DNA of 64,000 bases, from the NCBI RefSeq assembly GCF_000005505.3, contig NC_016131.3:24481001-24545000 (forward strand), written 5' to 3'. The DNA comes from Brachypodium distachyon. Taxonomy: Eukaryota > Streptophyta > Magnoliopsida > Poales > Poaceae. The translations under genes and the position numbers were made by a program. The notes beneath the pieces were generated by a model. The model had not been told where the DNA came from and searched no databases. It saw only the letters and a program-made list of their open reading frames with translations. This document shows, piece after piece, positions 1 to 12,827 of this stretch; position 1 is the stretch's first letter, and each line of letters begins with the position of its first letter.

Positions 1-1862
1 CCCATGATTGAGCTCTTAAAGAAGGAAAAGAAGTTTGCCTGGAATGAGTTATGTGAAGAGAGCTTCCAGGAATTGAAGAAAAGACTTGTGTCTGCGCCCA
101 TCCTTGTGTTACCTGACCTGCAAGAGGATTTTCAAGTGTACTGTGATGCCTCACGTCAAGGATTGGGAGGAGTCTTAATGCAAGGAGGTAGAGTCCTAGC
201 GTACGCTTTGCGACAACTAAAAGATTATAATCTGACTTTGTAATCCCATCCAGGCAAGGCAAACGTGGTAGCTGACGCTTTGAGCCATAAGGGCTATTTG
301 AATGGACTGACAGCAGGAGAATTACCGCCAGAATTGTGCGAACAGTTCAATGACCTTAGACTGGAAATAGTACCCGAAGGTTACTTAGCCAATTTGGAAG
401 TACATCCCACACTGCTAGATAAGATTAGAGAAGCACAGAAGGATGACCCGGAAATTAATGAAATAAAAGAAAATATGGTTATTGGAAAGGCCAAAGATTT
501 TCGAGAGGATGACCAAGGAACCATATGGTTCGGTAAACGCATTTGCGTACCGCAGTATCCGGAAATCAGAAAGCTGATTTTACAAAAAGCCCATGATTCA
601 CTGTACTCAATCCACCCTGGGAACACGAAAATGTACATGGACCTCAAGGAAACATTTTGGTGGTCCGGATTAAAGCGAGACATCACATAGTTCATTGCCT
701 TGTGCGATGTGTGCAGCAGGGTTAAGGCCGAACACCAGAAACCAGCAGGATTGCTAAGACCGCTGCCTATACCAGACTGGAAATGGGATAAAGTAGGCAT
801 GGATTTTTTCACCGGTTTACCAAGGACCAAATCAGGGTATGATTCCATATGGGTAGTGGTCGACCGTTGGACCAAGGTTGCCCACTTTATACTGGTAAAG
901 ACTACTTACACCAGTGCACAGTTAGCGAAACGCTACATTTCCAGAATAGTGTGTTTACACGGAGTACCCAAGGAAATAGTTTCAGACAGAGGTACCCAAT
1001 TTACCTCAAGATTTTGGGGACAACTACATGAAGCTCTAGGAACGAGACTAGAATTCAGCACAGCTTTTCATCCGCAGACGAATGGACAAACCGAGAGAGT
1101 TAATCAGATCCTTGAAGACATGTTGAGAGCATGTGCTCTAGATTATGGATCCAGTTGGGATGACAACCTGCCGTATGCAGAATTCTCATACAACAACAGC
1201 TTCCAAGCCAGCATTGGAATGTCACCGTTTGAAGCTTTGTATGGAAGGAAGTGAAGAACACCATTGTTATGGGATGGTGTAGGAGATCTGGCCTATTCGG
1301 ACCGGATATGATAAAGGACGCCGAGGAAAAGGTTAGACTCATCCAAAACCGGCTGAAGGTAGCTCAGTCAAGGCTGAAGAGCTATGCAGACTCCAAACGT
1401 AGGGAAGTTACCTACAAGATTGAAGGAAGAGCGTATCTCAGAGTTTCGCCGATACGCGGGGTAAAGGGATTTGATATAAAAGGAAAGTTAGCACCCCGTT
1501 TTATTGGACCTTTGAAGATCTTGTCACGACAAGGAGAGGTAACCTACAAATTGGATTTACCGGAAGCACTGTCCAATGTCCACAATGTCTTCTGTGTGTC
1601 GCAACTGAAGAAGTGTCATCCTGAGATGGCCGACACACCACTAAGGGATACAATTCCACTTGAAGAAGTCCAGCTACAAAGTGACCTCACCTATGAGGAG
1701 AAACCTATCAGAATCTTGGATACAGTTGAGAGACAAACCCGATCCAAGACTATCAAGTTCTGCAAAGTTCAGTGGGATCATCACACAGAAGAAGAAGCCA
1801 CTTGGGAACGCGAAGATGATCTTCGAGAAGACCACCCACACCTCTTTGCTCACCACACCTAA
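1..1862 (+). pseudogene. Tekay/Del-type chromovirus polyprotein, 3' half (decayed)
   Basis: Remnant of a Ty3/gypsy pol gene. The end of reverse transcriptase and start of RNase H occupy 4-243, the region before integrase and its HHCC zinc-binding part 265-757, the integrase core to about 1252, and a C-terminal chromodomain about 1690-1850. Integrase keeps the acidic residues in the MDFFTG, SDRGTQF and NGQTER motifs and a GPLKIL motif. The chromodomain is recognised by KPIRILDTVERQ and the later WEREDDL. In-frame stops at about 241, 688 and 1252 and frame changes show it is dead. The body of RNase H is deleted: the frame passes from the start of the domain (YALRQLK) almost directly to its end (HPGKANVVADALS). 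The 3' LTR begins 37 bases downstream. Lineage is inferred from the chromodomain and the long LTR; the 5' half lies outside the window. Confidence 0.9.
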
Positions 1863-1898
1863 TCTCGAGGACGAGATTTATCTTAAGGTGGTTAGGTC

Positions 1899-4800
1899 TG
1901 TAACATCCCAAAATTTCAAATCCTTTCATATATATTGCATTCATGAGCATCATGTCACAATTGCACATTTGAAATCAAATTTGAATCTCAAAAGGCGTTA
2001 AAAGACTCTGTTTCAATTTAAACCCTAGGTTTACACCCATTTGAGCTTTGGATCTTCAAACCAATAATGTTTATTTATAAAAGGGGTTTATTGCATAAAT
2101 AAGCTATCCCATAATTTTTAAGATTTTATTTGGAGTTGAAAATGTATTTTATTTAAATAGTTATATAGGGCTAAAGGCATTTATACGGCAAATGTATTTT
2201 TAGATATTTTATTTTGAGGGGAAATTACTCCCAAAAGTAGTATCTTGATAAAACATGATTTTACAAATTTTCTGGAATTTATTTGGACCAATTTGGAGTT
2301 CAAAATCAAAAGATATCAAAGAAATAAGAAAAACAGAAAAAGAAAAGGCTAAAAGAAAAAAAAAGGGAGAAAACCGGACCGGCCCGGCCAAATGGGCCGA
2401 ACCGGCCCTGTTCCGCGCGCCCGGACCGGACCGAGCCGGCCCCGCGCCGCGCGCGCGTGCTCGCTGCCGCTGACGCGTGGGACCTACGTGTCAGGGTCTT
2501 CGTCCCCGTTGGAAAGCACCCGCGTCCGCCGCCGCCTTCCTTCTTCGCCGCCGCGCGGCGTCTCCGCCGAGATCTCCGCGCTCCGTCCATATTTCGCAGC
2601 CCCGCCCGCGTCCTTTAAAAGCCCGTGCCTCCCTCTCTTCTTCCCCTCTTCCCGCCGCCTCGATTACGCGCCCACGCCGCCGCGATTGCTCGCCCGAACC
2701 CTAGCGCACCCGCTGCCGTTTTCCTTCGCCGCCGGCAACCCTAAGGGTTAGCTCCGCCATCTTCATCTCCCTCTACTTTTTCATCTCCGTGCGCTTCTTT
2801 TGACGTGCCCCGTTTCCTTTTTCGTGCACCGTAGCGCCGCCCCCGTTGTCTCTCGCCGGAGTCCGCCGCCCGCGCTGCCGCGCCCGTCCCCGTCCTAGGC
2901 GTGGCCTCCGACCGCCCTGAGCCGCTCCGACCGCGTCCGCGACCTCGCCGTGCCGCGCCGCGTCGACCCCACACCTCCCCGCGCCGTCAGCTTCACCGGA
3001 GAAGCCGCACGCCGCCCGCCCGTGCCCGTGCCGCCGTCTCCCTCTTCTCCGGCGCCCGCCGCCGCGACGGAGGTAAACCCTAGCCCGTCCCGACCGTCCG
3101 ATCGTGATCCCACGGCCGAGATTAGATCCCCGTTTAATTTTTATTCAAACCGGTACTCACCAATAAGATTGTGACACGTTGCGCTTTAAAATAAAATGAA
3201 AATCTAATTTTAACCCCCCTTAATAATTAAATGGCACTTTTGTAGAAAAGCCCCTGTAACCTCAAATGATCATATCTTTTAAACTGTTTGGCTAAATTTA
3301 ATGATCCACACCTTTTTGGAATCCTTAGGAAATGCAGAATCTTTTGGCACTGTCCAATTTCAAATTTGAATTTTTGAATCACATACAAATTACAGAATAA
3401 GGTTTAAAACCATTTAAATCATAACTAATTATTTAGAAGTCCTTTTTGAATGAAACCAGTGCCCAAAATTTTATTTTATTATCCTCTGTCCATTAGGACA
3501 GAGAAATAAATATTTTGAATTAAATTTCTATGCAGATGCAAATAAAACTTCATTTTAGGGTTTAAACCCTAGCCTTTGCCTTTTTATTTAAAACCCTAAT
3601 GCATTTGTTTTAATTACTTATGCTTAGGATCAGTAGATCACCCAAATAAAATAATCCAAGCTTCTGTCACATGTTTTACATTGCATCATGGCATACATTT
3701 TTTACCCTTGATTGTATTCTGTGTTTATGTATGCAATGTTTGTATTTGATTAGTTTTCTCAGAGAGCGAACTGTGTGATTGCGAAGAGTGTTTGAATACC
3801 AACTACTATCAAGTCAAGTTCACTTTGATCATTCACCTATTATTTTCTTTTGCACTAGATTTTATTAGTTGCATTGCTAGGATTATTATTGTATCTATGC
3901 TATGTTATGATTCTCCTAGTAGTATAGGATACCTTTGCCGTGACCTCACCACCAATTGCCATCGTAGTAGTAAAATGCTATGCTATGATAATATACGAGG
4001 GTGGTATTATTACAATGTGATAATATTGAATTACAATATGGTTTTCCTAGTGTATGGCAAAACAAGTAATTCAATGAACCGTCCTAGGTGGGCTGCTTTG
4101 AGGAAGTGGAGATGTATGCGACGTCAGGTCCATTTCTATGGGTCAATTTCTATGAGTCGTCTCGCCATTTCTATGGGAGCGCCTGCGTTGCAACTGAGGA
4201 ATGCCACCTGGGGTAACCAGAGACTGGACTAGTTCCTGTTTAGTAGCTTCGAGTACAACCACATGGTATTATGGGCTCTGCCAGGATGAATGTAAGAAAT
4301 ATGAACCCGGATCCGAGGTGACATCGGTATGTAGCAGTGTAGGTGGGGGCACGTCCCTCAAGTGGTCTGGGGGATTATGTTCTGAAAATTCCTGTAGTCG
4401 ATGTCGTTGCTACTCTACCCTGAGGACAGCAAGGGATTAACACGTCGATTTCTTGTGGGTAAAGTGTACCGCCTCTCGAGAGTGTGAAACTAAGTACTTA
4501 GCCGTGTCCCCGGTTACGGACAATTATGAGCAACTAGATATTGGGGCGGTAAGGAAGGTCTCACTCATTCCAATTTCCTAATAAAATGAATGGTTTGAAC
4601 TGGGTAGGAGCATTGATGTTTCTACTCAATGTGTCTAGGTTAATAGGAGCATGGGTGTTTCTACCCCGTGTCCAATAGAATTCAAAGCTATTTGTTTAAA
4701 AATGATAGGATTGAACTATGATGCTTTTATGCAAACAGCCAAACTCCACCTAGCCAAATTATGCATATACTTGGTAGGTCCTTTATAAGTCTGGTGAACT

Positions 4801-5196
4801 TGCCAATACATTCAAATGTATTGACCATGTAGTGGTTGCAATTAACAATGCAGGTGGATCCGACGATGAGTGAGGTTCGTCGTTTTGTCGTGGATCATGT
4901 GCTTACATACCAACATGCTCTCACCTTGGGTAGTTGAGGCCCTTTTGTTCTACCCTTTTCCGCTGCAGTTTTGAAACATTGTTTTATGATGATGAAATAG
5001 TATTTGTTTTATTCTGGCCCAAGAGGTCATGCGAGGTTGAAGTACTATTTAAATTCTGGATGATGCGATGTAATAAAGTACTTTTGACCTTTGTTTCTGT
5101 ATATTTCATCAGGAACCTGTGTGTGCTAGTGAGTCGATCAAGGGACTAGCACAGTAAGCACAAAGATCAAACCCTAGTAAGGGAGCGGTCGCTTCA
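1899..5196 (+). repeat. 3' LTR of the Tekay-type element (LTR A, copy 1)
   Basis: Starts TGTAACATCCC and ends TCGCTTCA, so it has TG...CA ends, and follows the chromovirus polyprotein directly. The ends match the solo LTR at 8996-12230 in reverse orientation, which confirms both borders. Length is 3298 bp. AT-rich outer parts flank a GC-rich centre (about 2380-3110) that resembles a leader or first exon. Small open frames inside it look like composition effects and are not called as genes. The 5' partner LTR is off the left edge. Confidence 0.9.
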
Positions 5197-7486
5197 CGAT
5201 CCGTCTCCGAATCCACGGAGACTCGACTCAGAGGGACCCATAGAAATGGACCTGACGTCGCATAACATCTTAAAGTCTCGAAGCCGTTCACCCAGGATGA
5301 TTCGTTGGGGTTGTTTTGCCAAGTATCCAAAATTACTCCTCATTGACAATGATAACATATTGTAATAATACCACCCTCGAATACTAACATAGCATAGCAT
5401 TTGACTACCTACGTTGGCGATTGGTGGTAAGGGCATGGCAGGGGTATCCTATCCTACTAGGAGATTCATATCTAGCATAGGTACAATAATATTCCTAACA
5501 ATGCAACTAATAAAATCTAATGCATAATAAAATAATGGGATGATGGTCAAAGTGAACTTGCCTTTGTCACAGTAGTTTGAGTTACACTCTTCACAACACA
5601 CACGTTGCTCTCCGGGTAATCTAAACGAGGCAAACATACACACAAATAAACACACAATCGAATACAAGGAAAAATATGCCATGTTGCGATGCAATCATGT
5701 GACATGATTTGATTTATTTTACTTGGGTGATCAACCAGATCATAAATTTGGTCCAAAGTGTTAGCAATTTTAAACTAATACAATAGGTTTTAAAACAAAG
5801 GCAAAACAATTGATTTAAAATTCTAATTAAGGGTTTTATTGGCATCAGCCAAACAATTTAATTAAAAATATTTATTTTTCTGCCCCAATGAACAGAGGAC
5901 AATTTAAAAAAAAATTGGGCACTGGTTTCACTTAAAAAGGGTTTCTAAATAATTAGTTATGAATTAAATGGCATTAAACCCTATTCTGTAAATTGACTGT
6001 GATTAAAATATTAAAATTGAAATTTAAACAGTTTCAAAAGATTCTATAGGTTGAGAGCTTTCCAAAAAGGTAAAGTTTGTCAAATTTGGCCAAAGGGTTT
6101 AAAAGTTATGATCGTTTGAAGTTACAGGGACTTTTCTGCAAAACTGCCATTATAATTCTTTTGGCAATAAAAATTACATTTTTGTTTTTCTTTTAAACTG
6201 CCACGTGTCACGCTCTGATTGGCCGGTACCGGTTCATTTAAGTGAATAAAAATGGATCTAATCTCAGCCGTTGGAGATGGATGAACGGCTGAGATGGAAC
6301 ATGGGAGATTACCGGCGGCGCTAGGGTTCCGGCGGACGGCTCCGGCGGCGGCGCGGCACAGGCGGGGTGGCGGTGGGCGGTTCCGGTGACGAAGCGGCTC
6401 GGGGAAGCGCGCGGGAGGCGCGGCGTGGCACGGTGAAGTCGCGTACGCGGTCGGCGCGGCTCGGGGCGGACGGGGTTGTCGCCTGGGTCGAAGATGAGGC
6501 GGCGGCGCGGGTGGCGGAGCTCCGGCGAGCTTTGGGCTCGGCCGTGGGGGCGCTGCAGTGCACGAAAAAGATGAAGGAGCGCGTCACGGTGTGCGCGAGA
6601 GGGAGAGGAAGACGAAGGCGCAAGCGGCAGCGAGGAGGGCTCACCGAGGCGTCGGCGGCGAGGGGAAAAGCGGAGGCGTCCGAAACTTCAACGGCGAGCA
6701 ATTCCGGCGGCCTAGCAGCGAAATCGAGGGGGAGAGCAGAGGGGAAGAAGAGAGGGGCGCTCAGGCTTTATAGCGATGCGCTCGGGCGGTTCTAGGAAGG
6801 TCGGGATTAGCGGGGAGCGGCGATGGTGCGCGGGGACGGCAGCCGGGAATCGCGGCGGCGGGGCGGGGGCTTTCCTTCGGGGAAGAACGCCCTGACAGGT
6901 GGGCCCCACCTGTTAGTGGCTGCAGGCGCGCGCGCGGGCCGGTTTTGCTAGGGCGGTCGGGTGCGGTCAGGCGCGGTCGGTTCTGGGCTGGTTCGGCCCA
7001 AGCGGTCGGACCGGTCCGGTTTTCTCTTTTCTTTTCTTTTCTTTTTGCCTTTTTCTTATTTCATTGATAACTTTTGATTTAGACCTCCAAATTGGTCCAA
7101 ATAAATTCCAGAAAATTTGTAAAATCATGTTTTACCATGATTCAACTTTTGGGAGTAATTTCCTCTCAAAGTAAAATATACAAAAGTACCTTTGCCCTAT
7201 AAATGCTTTTAGGGCTATATAACTATTTAAATAAAATAGTTTTTCAACTCCAAATAATTATCCAAAAATTATGGGATAGCTCATTTATGCAATAAACCCC
7301 TTTTATAAATAAATCTTATTGGTTTGAAAATCCAAAGCTTAAATGGGTGTAAGCCCTAGGGTTTAAATTGAAATAAAATCTTTTCTAAGCCTTTTAAGAT
7401 TCAAATTTGAATTCAAAAATGCAATTGTGGCATGATGCTCATGGATGCAATGCATATGAAAGGATTTGAAATTTTGGGATGTTACA
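5197..7486 (-). repeat. LTR A, copy 2, truncated, inverted relative to copy 1
   Basis: Collinear with 10051-12230 of the complete solo LTR and ends GGGATGTTACA at 7486. It lacks about the last 1.05 kb of the LTR sense strand. It abuts copy 1 with no spacer, so the two form a tail-to-tail inverted pair. The simplest reading is that the chromovirus whose 3' LTR is copy 1 inserted into this older LTR, whose missing part then lies left of the window. Confidence 0.85.
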
Positions 7487-7630
7487 TGAACTGACGCCTG
7501 CAAAGGAGTCTGAGGCAGCCTCCCTGATGGCTAGGATGCACTCCCTTATGAGGCAGGGCTGACAGGTGTTCACCTGATAGCTCTGTTCCTTAGGACGAGG
7601 ATCCAGCCGCTGCAAGCTCGCGTTCGCCCG

Positions 7631-10600
7631 ATGTGGTCCTTCGAAGGACCCGAGGATCCCACTCGAGTGAACGTGGAAGAACTATCATTAGAAGAAGTGG
7701 AGTCACGGGTGCGAAAGTTGACGACCCTGACCGGCACGGCTCCATGCAAGATCGACTTGCCGGTAGTCCCTTATGGCCCTGACAGGCTGAGGGAAGAGGT
7801 ATTCTATATTTGGACTACTTTAATTTTGTATTGTACGCTGCTGACCGGTTTGTTGGTTGCAGGGACTCGAAGATCCTTTGAGTCAGCCTCCCCCTGCTGG
7901 GGAGGAAGAGCTAGCTGACGAGTCCTCGGAGTCGCTGGACCAAGTAAGCGACTCCGAGACTGAAGAAGTTGCCCTGGAGACAAGGAGGAAGCGCAGCAGG
8001 GAGTCGAACCCGAAGTCTGGTGATCAGTCGACGGGAGTCGAAGGTCCACCTGCTGCAACCTCGTCTCCTTCTCCTTCAGCTAAGAAGACCAAGATAGGCG
8101 GACCAGCGCCTGTCCGACGATTTGGCCTTCTGCCGAGTCACCCAGACCAAGTATGTGGTCTTTCGGGTAGTAGTTCTCAAATAACGCAATCTGATTACTG
8201 AACTAGGAAATTTCTTTTGTCATCTCCGTGGTCTCGGGTGACCAACCATCGACCCGGGCTATTGAGCCCACAGGGTCGGACCCGAAGGCTTCGGGTTCCT
8301 CAATTGTCATTGAGACGGTTGAGCCTCAAGTAGCAATGCCTGAGGCGCCTTCTCCAGCGAGTGGGGAGCATCAACTTCAAGGGGTGCCCCACTCATCGAC
8401 TCGCTTGGAGAGCAGCGGAGCCGAAAGGGCTCCCTCAGCTTCAGCTTGCCACGTAAGTTTCGAACTCTTTTGTTAAAGAATTTTTTTCTCCCGGTGGGAG
8501 TATGAGTCAGATGCTGACACGATCATGGTCGCAGCCGATCATCCGCTCCATAACGGAGTTTGTTGATCGCTCTGAGGAGGCGGTGGCTGAGCGAGATCAG
8601 CTTCGCCGAGACTTGGAGCGAAGCCAACAAGAGTTGAGGTCTGCTCGAGGTAATACCTCCGATTCAATCTTTATTTGAGTTGAGAAACTATTGTATCTTA
8701 TTGTTTGTCATGTAGATCTCCTTTATCAGGCTAACTCCTCAAAGATGACGCCGAGCTTCAGCCCAAGTATTTGGAGAAGAAGCTTGCTGATCTGGCCAGG
8801 GAGTCAGCAGAGAAGCTAGAGGCTGAAAACCGCCTCGCCCAGGACGCTTCGGACACCATTCTCACCAAGGAGGTAGAGATGGAGAAGGCGCGAGCCGTCC
8901 GACTCCGAGGAGTCCTCGGTCCTCTTGCAGGTAAAAATGTCGTAGTTGAGTCCATTCGTTTGGATAGTTTGTTAATGCTTTGGCTCTTTTGCAGGTGAAG
9001 CGATCCCCCTTCACCAAGGGTTCGATCTCTGTGCTTACTTGTGCTAGTCCCTGGATCGACTCACTAGCACACACGGTTCAAGATGTAATACCAAGATACA
9101 AGGGTCAAAAGTACTTTATTACATCGTATCATCCAGAACTTAAATTGTACTTACAAACTTGCATGACCTCCTAGGCCAGCATAAACAAATAATGTTCAAA
9201 ACCATGATAACAATGTATCATGAAGCTGCAGTGGAAAGGTAGAGTAAAAGGGCCTCATCTACTCCCAGAGGAGAGAGCATGTTGGAATGTAAGCACATGA
9301 CCCAAAGAAATATCGACGAACCTCACTCTTCGTCAGGTTCACCTGCATTATTAATTGCAGCCACTATGTGGTCAATACATTTGAATGTATTGGCAAGCTC
9401 ACTAGAGTTATAAAGGACCTACCAAGTACATGCATAGTTTGGCTCAGTGGGGTTTGGCTATTTTGCATAAAAGCATCATTATTCAAATCCTATCATTTTT
9501 AGACAAATAGTTTTGAATTCTATTGGACACGGGGTAGAAACACCCATGCTCCTATTAACCTAGGCACATTGAGTAGAAACATCAATGCTCCTACCCAGTT
9601 CAAACCATTCATTTTATTAGGAAATTAGAATGAGTGAGACTTTCCTTACAGCTCCAATATCTAGTTGCTCATAATTGTCCGTAACCGGGGACACGGCTAA
9701 GTACTTAGTTTGACACTCTTGAGAGGTGGTACACTTTACCCACAAGAATTCGACGTGTTAATCCCTTGCTGTCCTCCGGGTGGAGTAGCAACGGCATCGA
9801 CTTCAAGAATTTTCAGAACATGTTCACCCAAACCACCTGAGGGGCCCGCGCTCCCACCTACACAACTACCTCAGTACAATCTCTCGGATCTGGGTAAACA
9901 TTTCTTACTCCATCCTGGCAGAGCCCATATTACCATGCGGTTGTACTGAAAGCTACTAAACAGGAAACTAGTCCAGTCTCTGGTTATCCCGGGTGGCATC
10001 CCACATTGTGACGAAGGCGCTCCCCGAATCCACGGGAGAGACGTCCATGGACGATCCATTCCTGAATCCACAGGAACTCGACTCAGAGGGACCCATAGAA
10101 ATGGACCTAACGTCACGACATCCGAATACTCAAAGCAGCCCACCCAGGACGATTCATTGAATTACTTGTTTTGCCATACACTAGGAAAATCATATTGTAA
10201 TTCAATAGTATCACATTGTAATAATACCACCCTCGTATATTAGCATAGCATAGCAATTTACGACTACGATGGCAATTGGTGGTAAGATCATGGCAAAGGT
10301 ATCCTATACTACTAGGGGAATCATAGCATAGCCTAGATACAATATTAATCCTAACAATGCAGCTAATAAAATCTAGTGCATAATAAAATAATGGGTAAAT
10401 GATCAAAGTGAACTTGACTTGATAGTAGTTGGAGTTCAAACACTCGTCACAATCGCAAGGTTCGCTCTCCGAGAATACTATACAATCAACAAACATATAC
10501 ACACACATAAACACACAATACAAACATAACAAAAGAATATGTATGCCATGATGCGATGCAAAACATGTGACATGAATGGGTTGGTTTTATTTGGGTGATC

Positions 10601-12727
10601 TACTGGTCCAAGGCGTTGATAATTAAGCACATGCAATTAGGGTTTTTAAATAAATTGCAATGGCTAGAGTTTAAACCCTAAGATGAGGTTTTATTGGCAT
10701 CGGCTAGATAGATTAGTTCAAAATATTTGTTTCTCTGTCCCATTGGACAGAGGACAATAAAACAAAATTTTGGGCACTTGTTTCATTCAAAAAGGACTTC
10801 TAGATAATTAGTTATGATTTAAAAGGCATAAAACCCTAATCTGTAATTTGAATGTGATTCAATTATTCGAATTTGAAATTGGAGAGTGCCAAAAGATTCT
10901 AAATTTCCTAAGGATTCCAAAAAGGTGTGGATCACTAAATTTGGCCAAACAGATTTAAAGTTATGATCATTTGAAGTTACAGGGGCCTATCTGCAAAAGT
11001 GCCTTTTAATTAATCCGGGGAAAATAAAATTACATTTTCATTTTATAAACCAGGGGCCACGTGGCGCATTACTATTGGATGGTACCGGTTCGGTTTATAA
11101 ATATATCCGAGCCGTTAGATCTAACTTATAAAGATCGGACGCTCCACAGTGCGTGCCGGTTCGTTTTATAAGTGATCTAATCCTAGCCATCGATCTAGAT
11201 CGGACGGACGAGGGGCTAGGGTTTCTTACCGGGCGGCGGCGGGCTGCCAGAGTTGGAGGAGACGGCGGCGCGGGCACGGGCACGGGCGCGGCGGCGCGGG
11301 GTGCTCCGACGACGTGGGCGCGACGGGGAAGCAACGGGGACGCGCGGCGCGGCACGGCGGAGACGGGGGCGCGGTCAGCGCCTAGGACGAGGAAGACGCG
11401 ACGGCGCGGGGCGCCTCCGGCGACGGACTCCGGCGAGGGATTCCGGCGGCCTGGCGGCGTGCGAGCGAGGGAAAACGGGGGGGGAAGAGAGGGGGTCGCG
11501 GGGGTTATATAGACGTGCTCGGGCGTGAAAATGGAAGGCCGGAGGAGGAGATTGCGGCGATGGGCGCGCGGGGACGGCGGCCAGGAATCGTGGCGACGGC
11601 GCGGCCACTTTCCTTCCGGGGAAGAAGCCCCTGACAGGTGGGCCCCACCTGTCCGGGGGTGCCAGCGCGCGCGGACGGGAGGCTGGGCAGGCGGGGCTAC
11701 GGCGCGCGCGAGGGAGTTGGGCCGGTTCGGCCAAATTCGGCCGGGCCGGTCCGTTTGCTCTTTTTTTTTCTTTTAGGCCTTTTCTTTTTCTGTTTTTCTC
11801 ATTTCTTTGATATCTTTTGAGTTTGAACTCCAAATTGGTCCAAATAAATCCCAGAAAATTTGCAAAATCATGTTATACCATGATACAACTTTTGGAAGTA
11901 GTCTCCTCTCAAAATAAAATATATAAAAATACATTTGCCCTATAAATGACTTTAGGGCTATATATCCATTTAAATAAAATACTTTTTCAACTCCAAATAA
12001 TTATCCAAAAATTATGGGATAGCTTATATATGCAATAAACCCTTTTATACTTGAACCTGAATGGTTTGAAGATCCAAAGCTCAAATGGGTGTAAACCCTA
12101 GGGTTTAAAATGAAACAAAAATCTTTCCAAAGCCCTTTTGAGATTCAAATTTGAATTCAAATATGCAATTGTGGCATGATGCTTATGAATGCAATGCTCA
12201 TGTAAAGGTTTAAAATTTTGGGATGTTACAGCAGGCCTGCTTTCCTTGTCTGGTCTCTTGACCTCGAGTGAGCATTCACTTGAGAAGGTGATTGACGTTG
12301 TGGCAAGCGTCAGCTCGGAAGCAGTGATTGGTCTCCAGCAAGCTTCCAAGGTGCTCACCAGTTTGTTCGGGAAGATGTTTCCTGACGAGCTGGTGTCGCA
12401 GTCACTTGGGAAACTCGTAGAGTTTTTTAGTGCTGACCCGGATCCCTTGGACGAGTTCAGTCGGGTCCAGACCAACTCCGGTGCGAAGTCGACGTTCGTG
12501 TTAGCATTAGCGCACGGCATCGGCGAGGACATGCTGCGGAAGGTGCCTTCAGGCCCTCTGTTGTTACCCAGTGGGGAGGAGATGGCACTGACGCCTTACT
12601 TCCAGCTCGGGAAGAACTGGCGACCCAGCTGTCGGCTCATCTGGGGAGTTTGGCCGCTGAGGGAGAAGCGGCTCCACAGTCGTCAACTCCTGCGCCGAGC
12701 CAGGGGTGGGCCAATCTTGAAGTTTAG
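7631..12727 (+). pseudogene. Intron-containing transposon-associated coiled-coil gene, split by a solo LTR
   Basis: Exon-like blocks with GT/AG borders join in frame. Exon ends before 7799, next exon 7863-8150, then about 8228-8452, 8535-8649, 8716-8930, and after the inserted LTR 12235-12727 (stop TAG at 12725). The acceptor near 8228 is unclear. The product has an acidic, serine-rich part (7863-8150), a charged heptad-like coiled coil (8535-8930), and a C-terminal part starting GLLSLSGLLTSSEHSLEK. A frameshift lies near 12610. An AATAAA at 12803-12808 may be its poly(A) signal. It resembles the proteins fused to Transposase_28 (PF04195) regions in grass retrotransposons; that likeness is from pattern only. 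The upstream part (7487-7630) is similar sequence without a clear start codon. Confidence 0.6.
8996..12230 (-). repeat. Solo LTR A, copy 3, complete, with 5-bp TSD GCAGG
   Basis: 3235 bp. On the plus strand it begins TGAAGCGATCCC and ends GGATGTTACA, i.e. TGTAAC...CTTCA in sense. It is flanked by GCAGG at 8991-8995 and 12231-12235, a perfect 5-bp duplication typical of gypsy integration. No internal domain remains, so it arose by LTR-LTR recombination. Same family as copies 1 and 2. The insertion site is the 3' splice site of an intron of the surrounding gene-like unit. Confidence 0.95.
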
Positions 12728-12827
12728 ACTTCTTAGGCTTTCTCCTTCCTTCTTTGGAATTTTTCTTTTTTGTATCGTCCTTGCTCGAGCGTGAGCGTTA
12801 TTAATAAAGAAACGTCTCTGTTCCTTT

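Noticed and set aside
2392..3174. Proline/arginine-rich frames in the GC-rich centre of LTR A (also at 6367, 11153, 18331)
   Set aside because: They are not in conserved frames between LTR copies and appear on both strands, so they look like composition effects.
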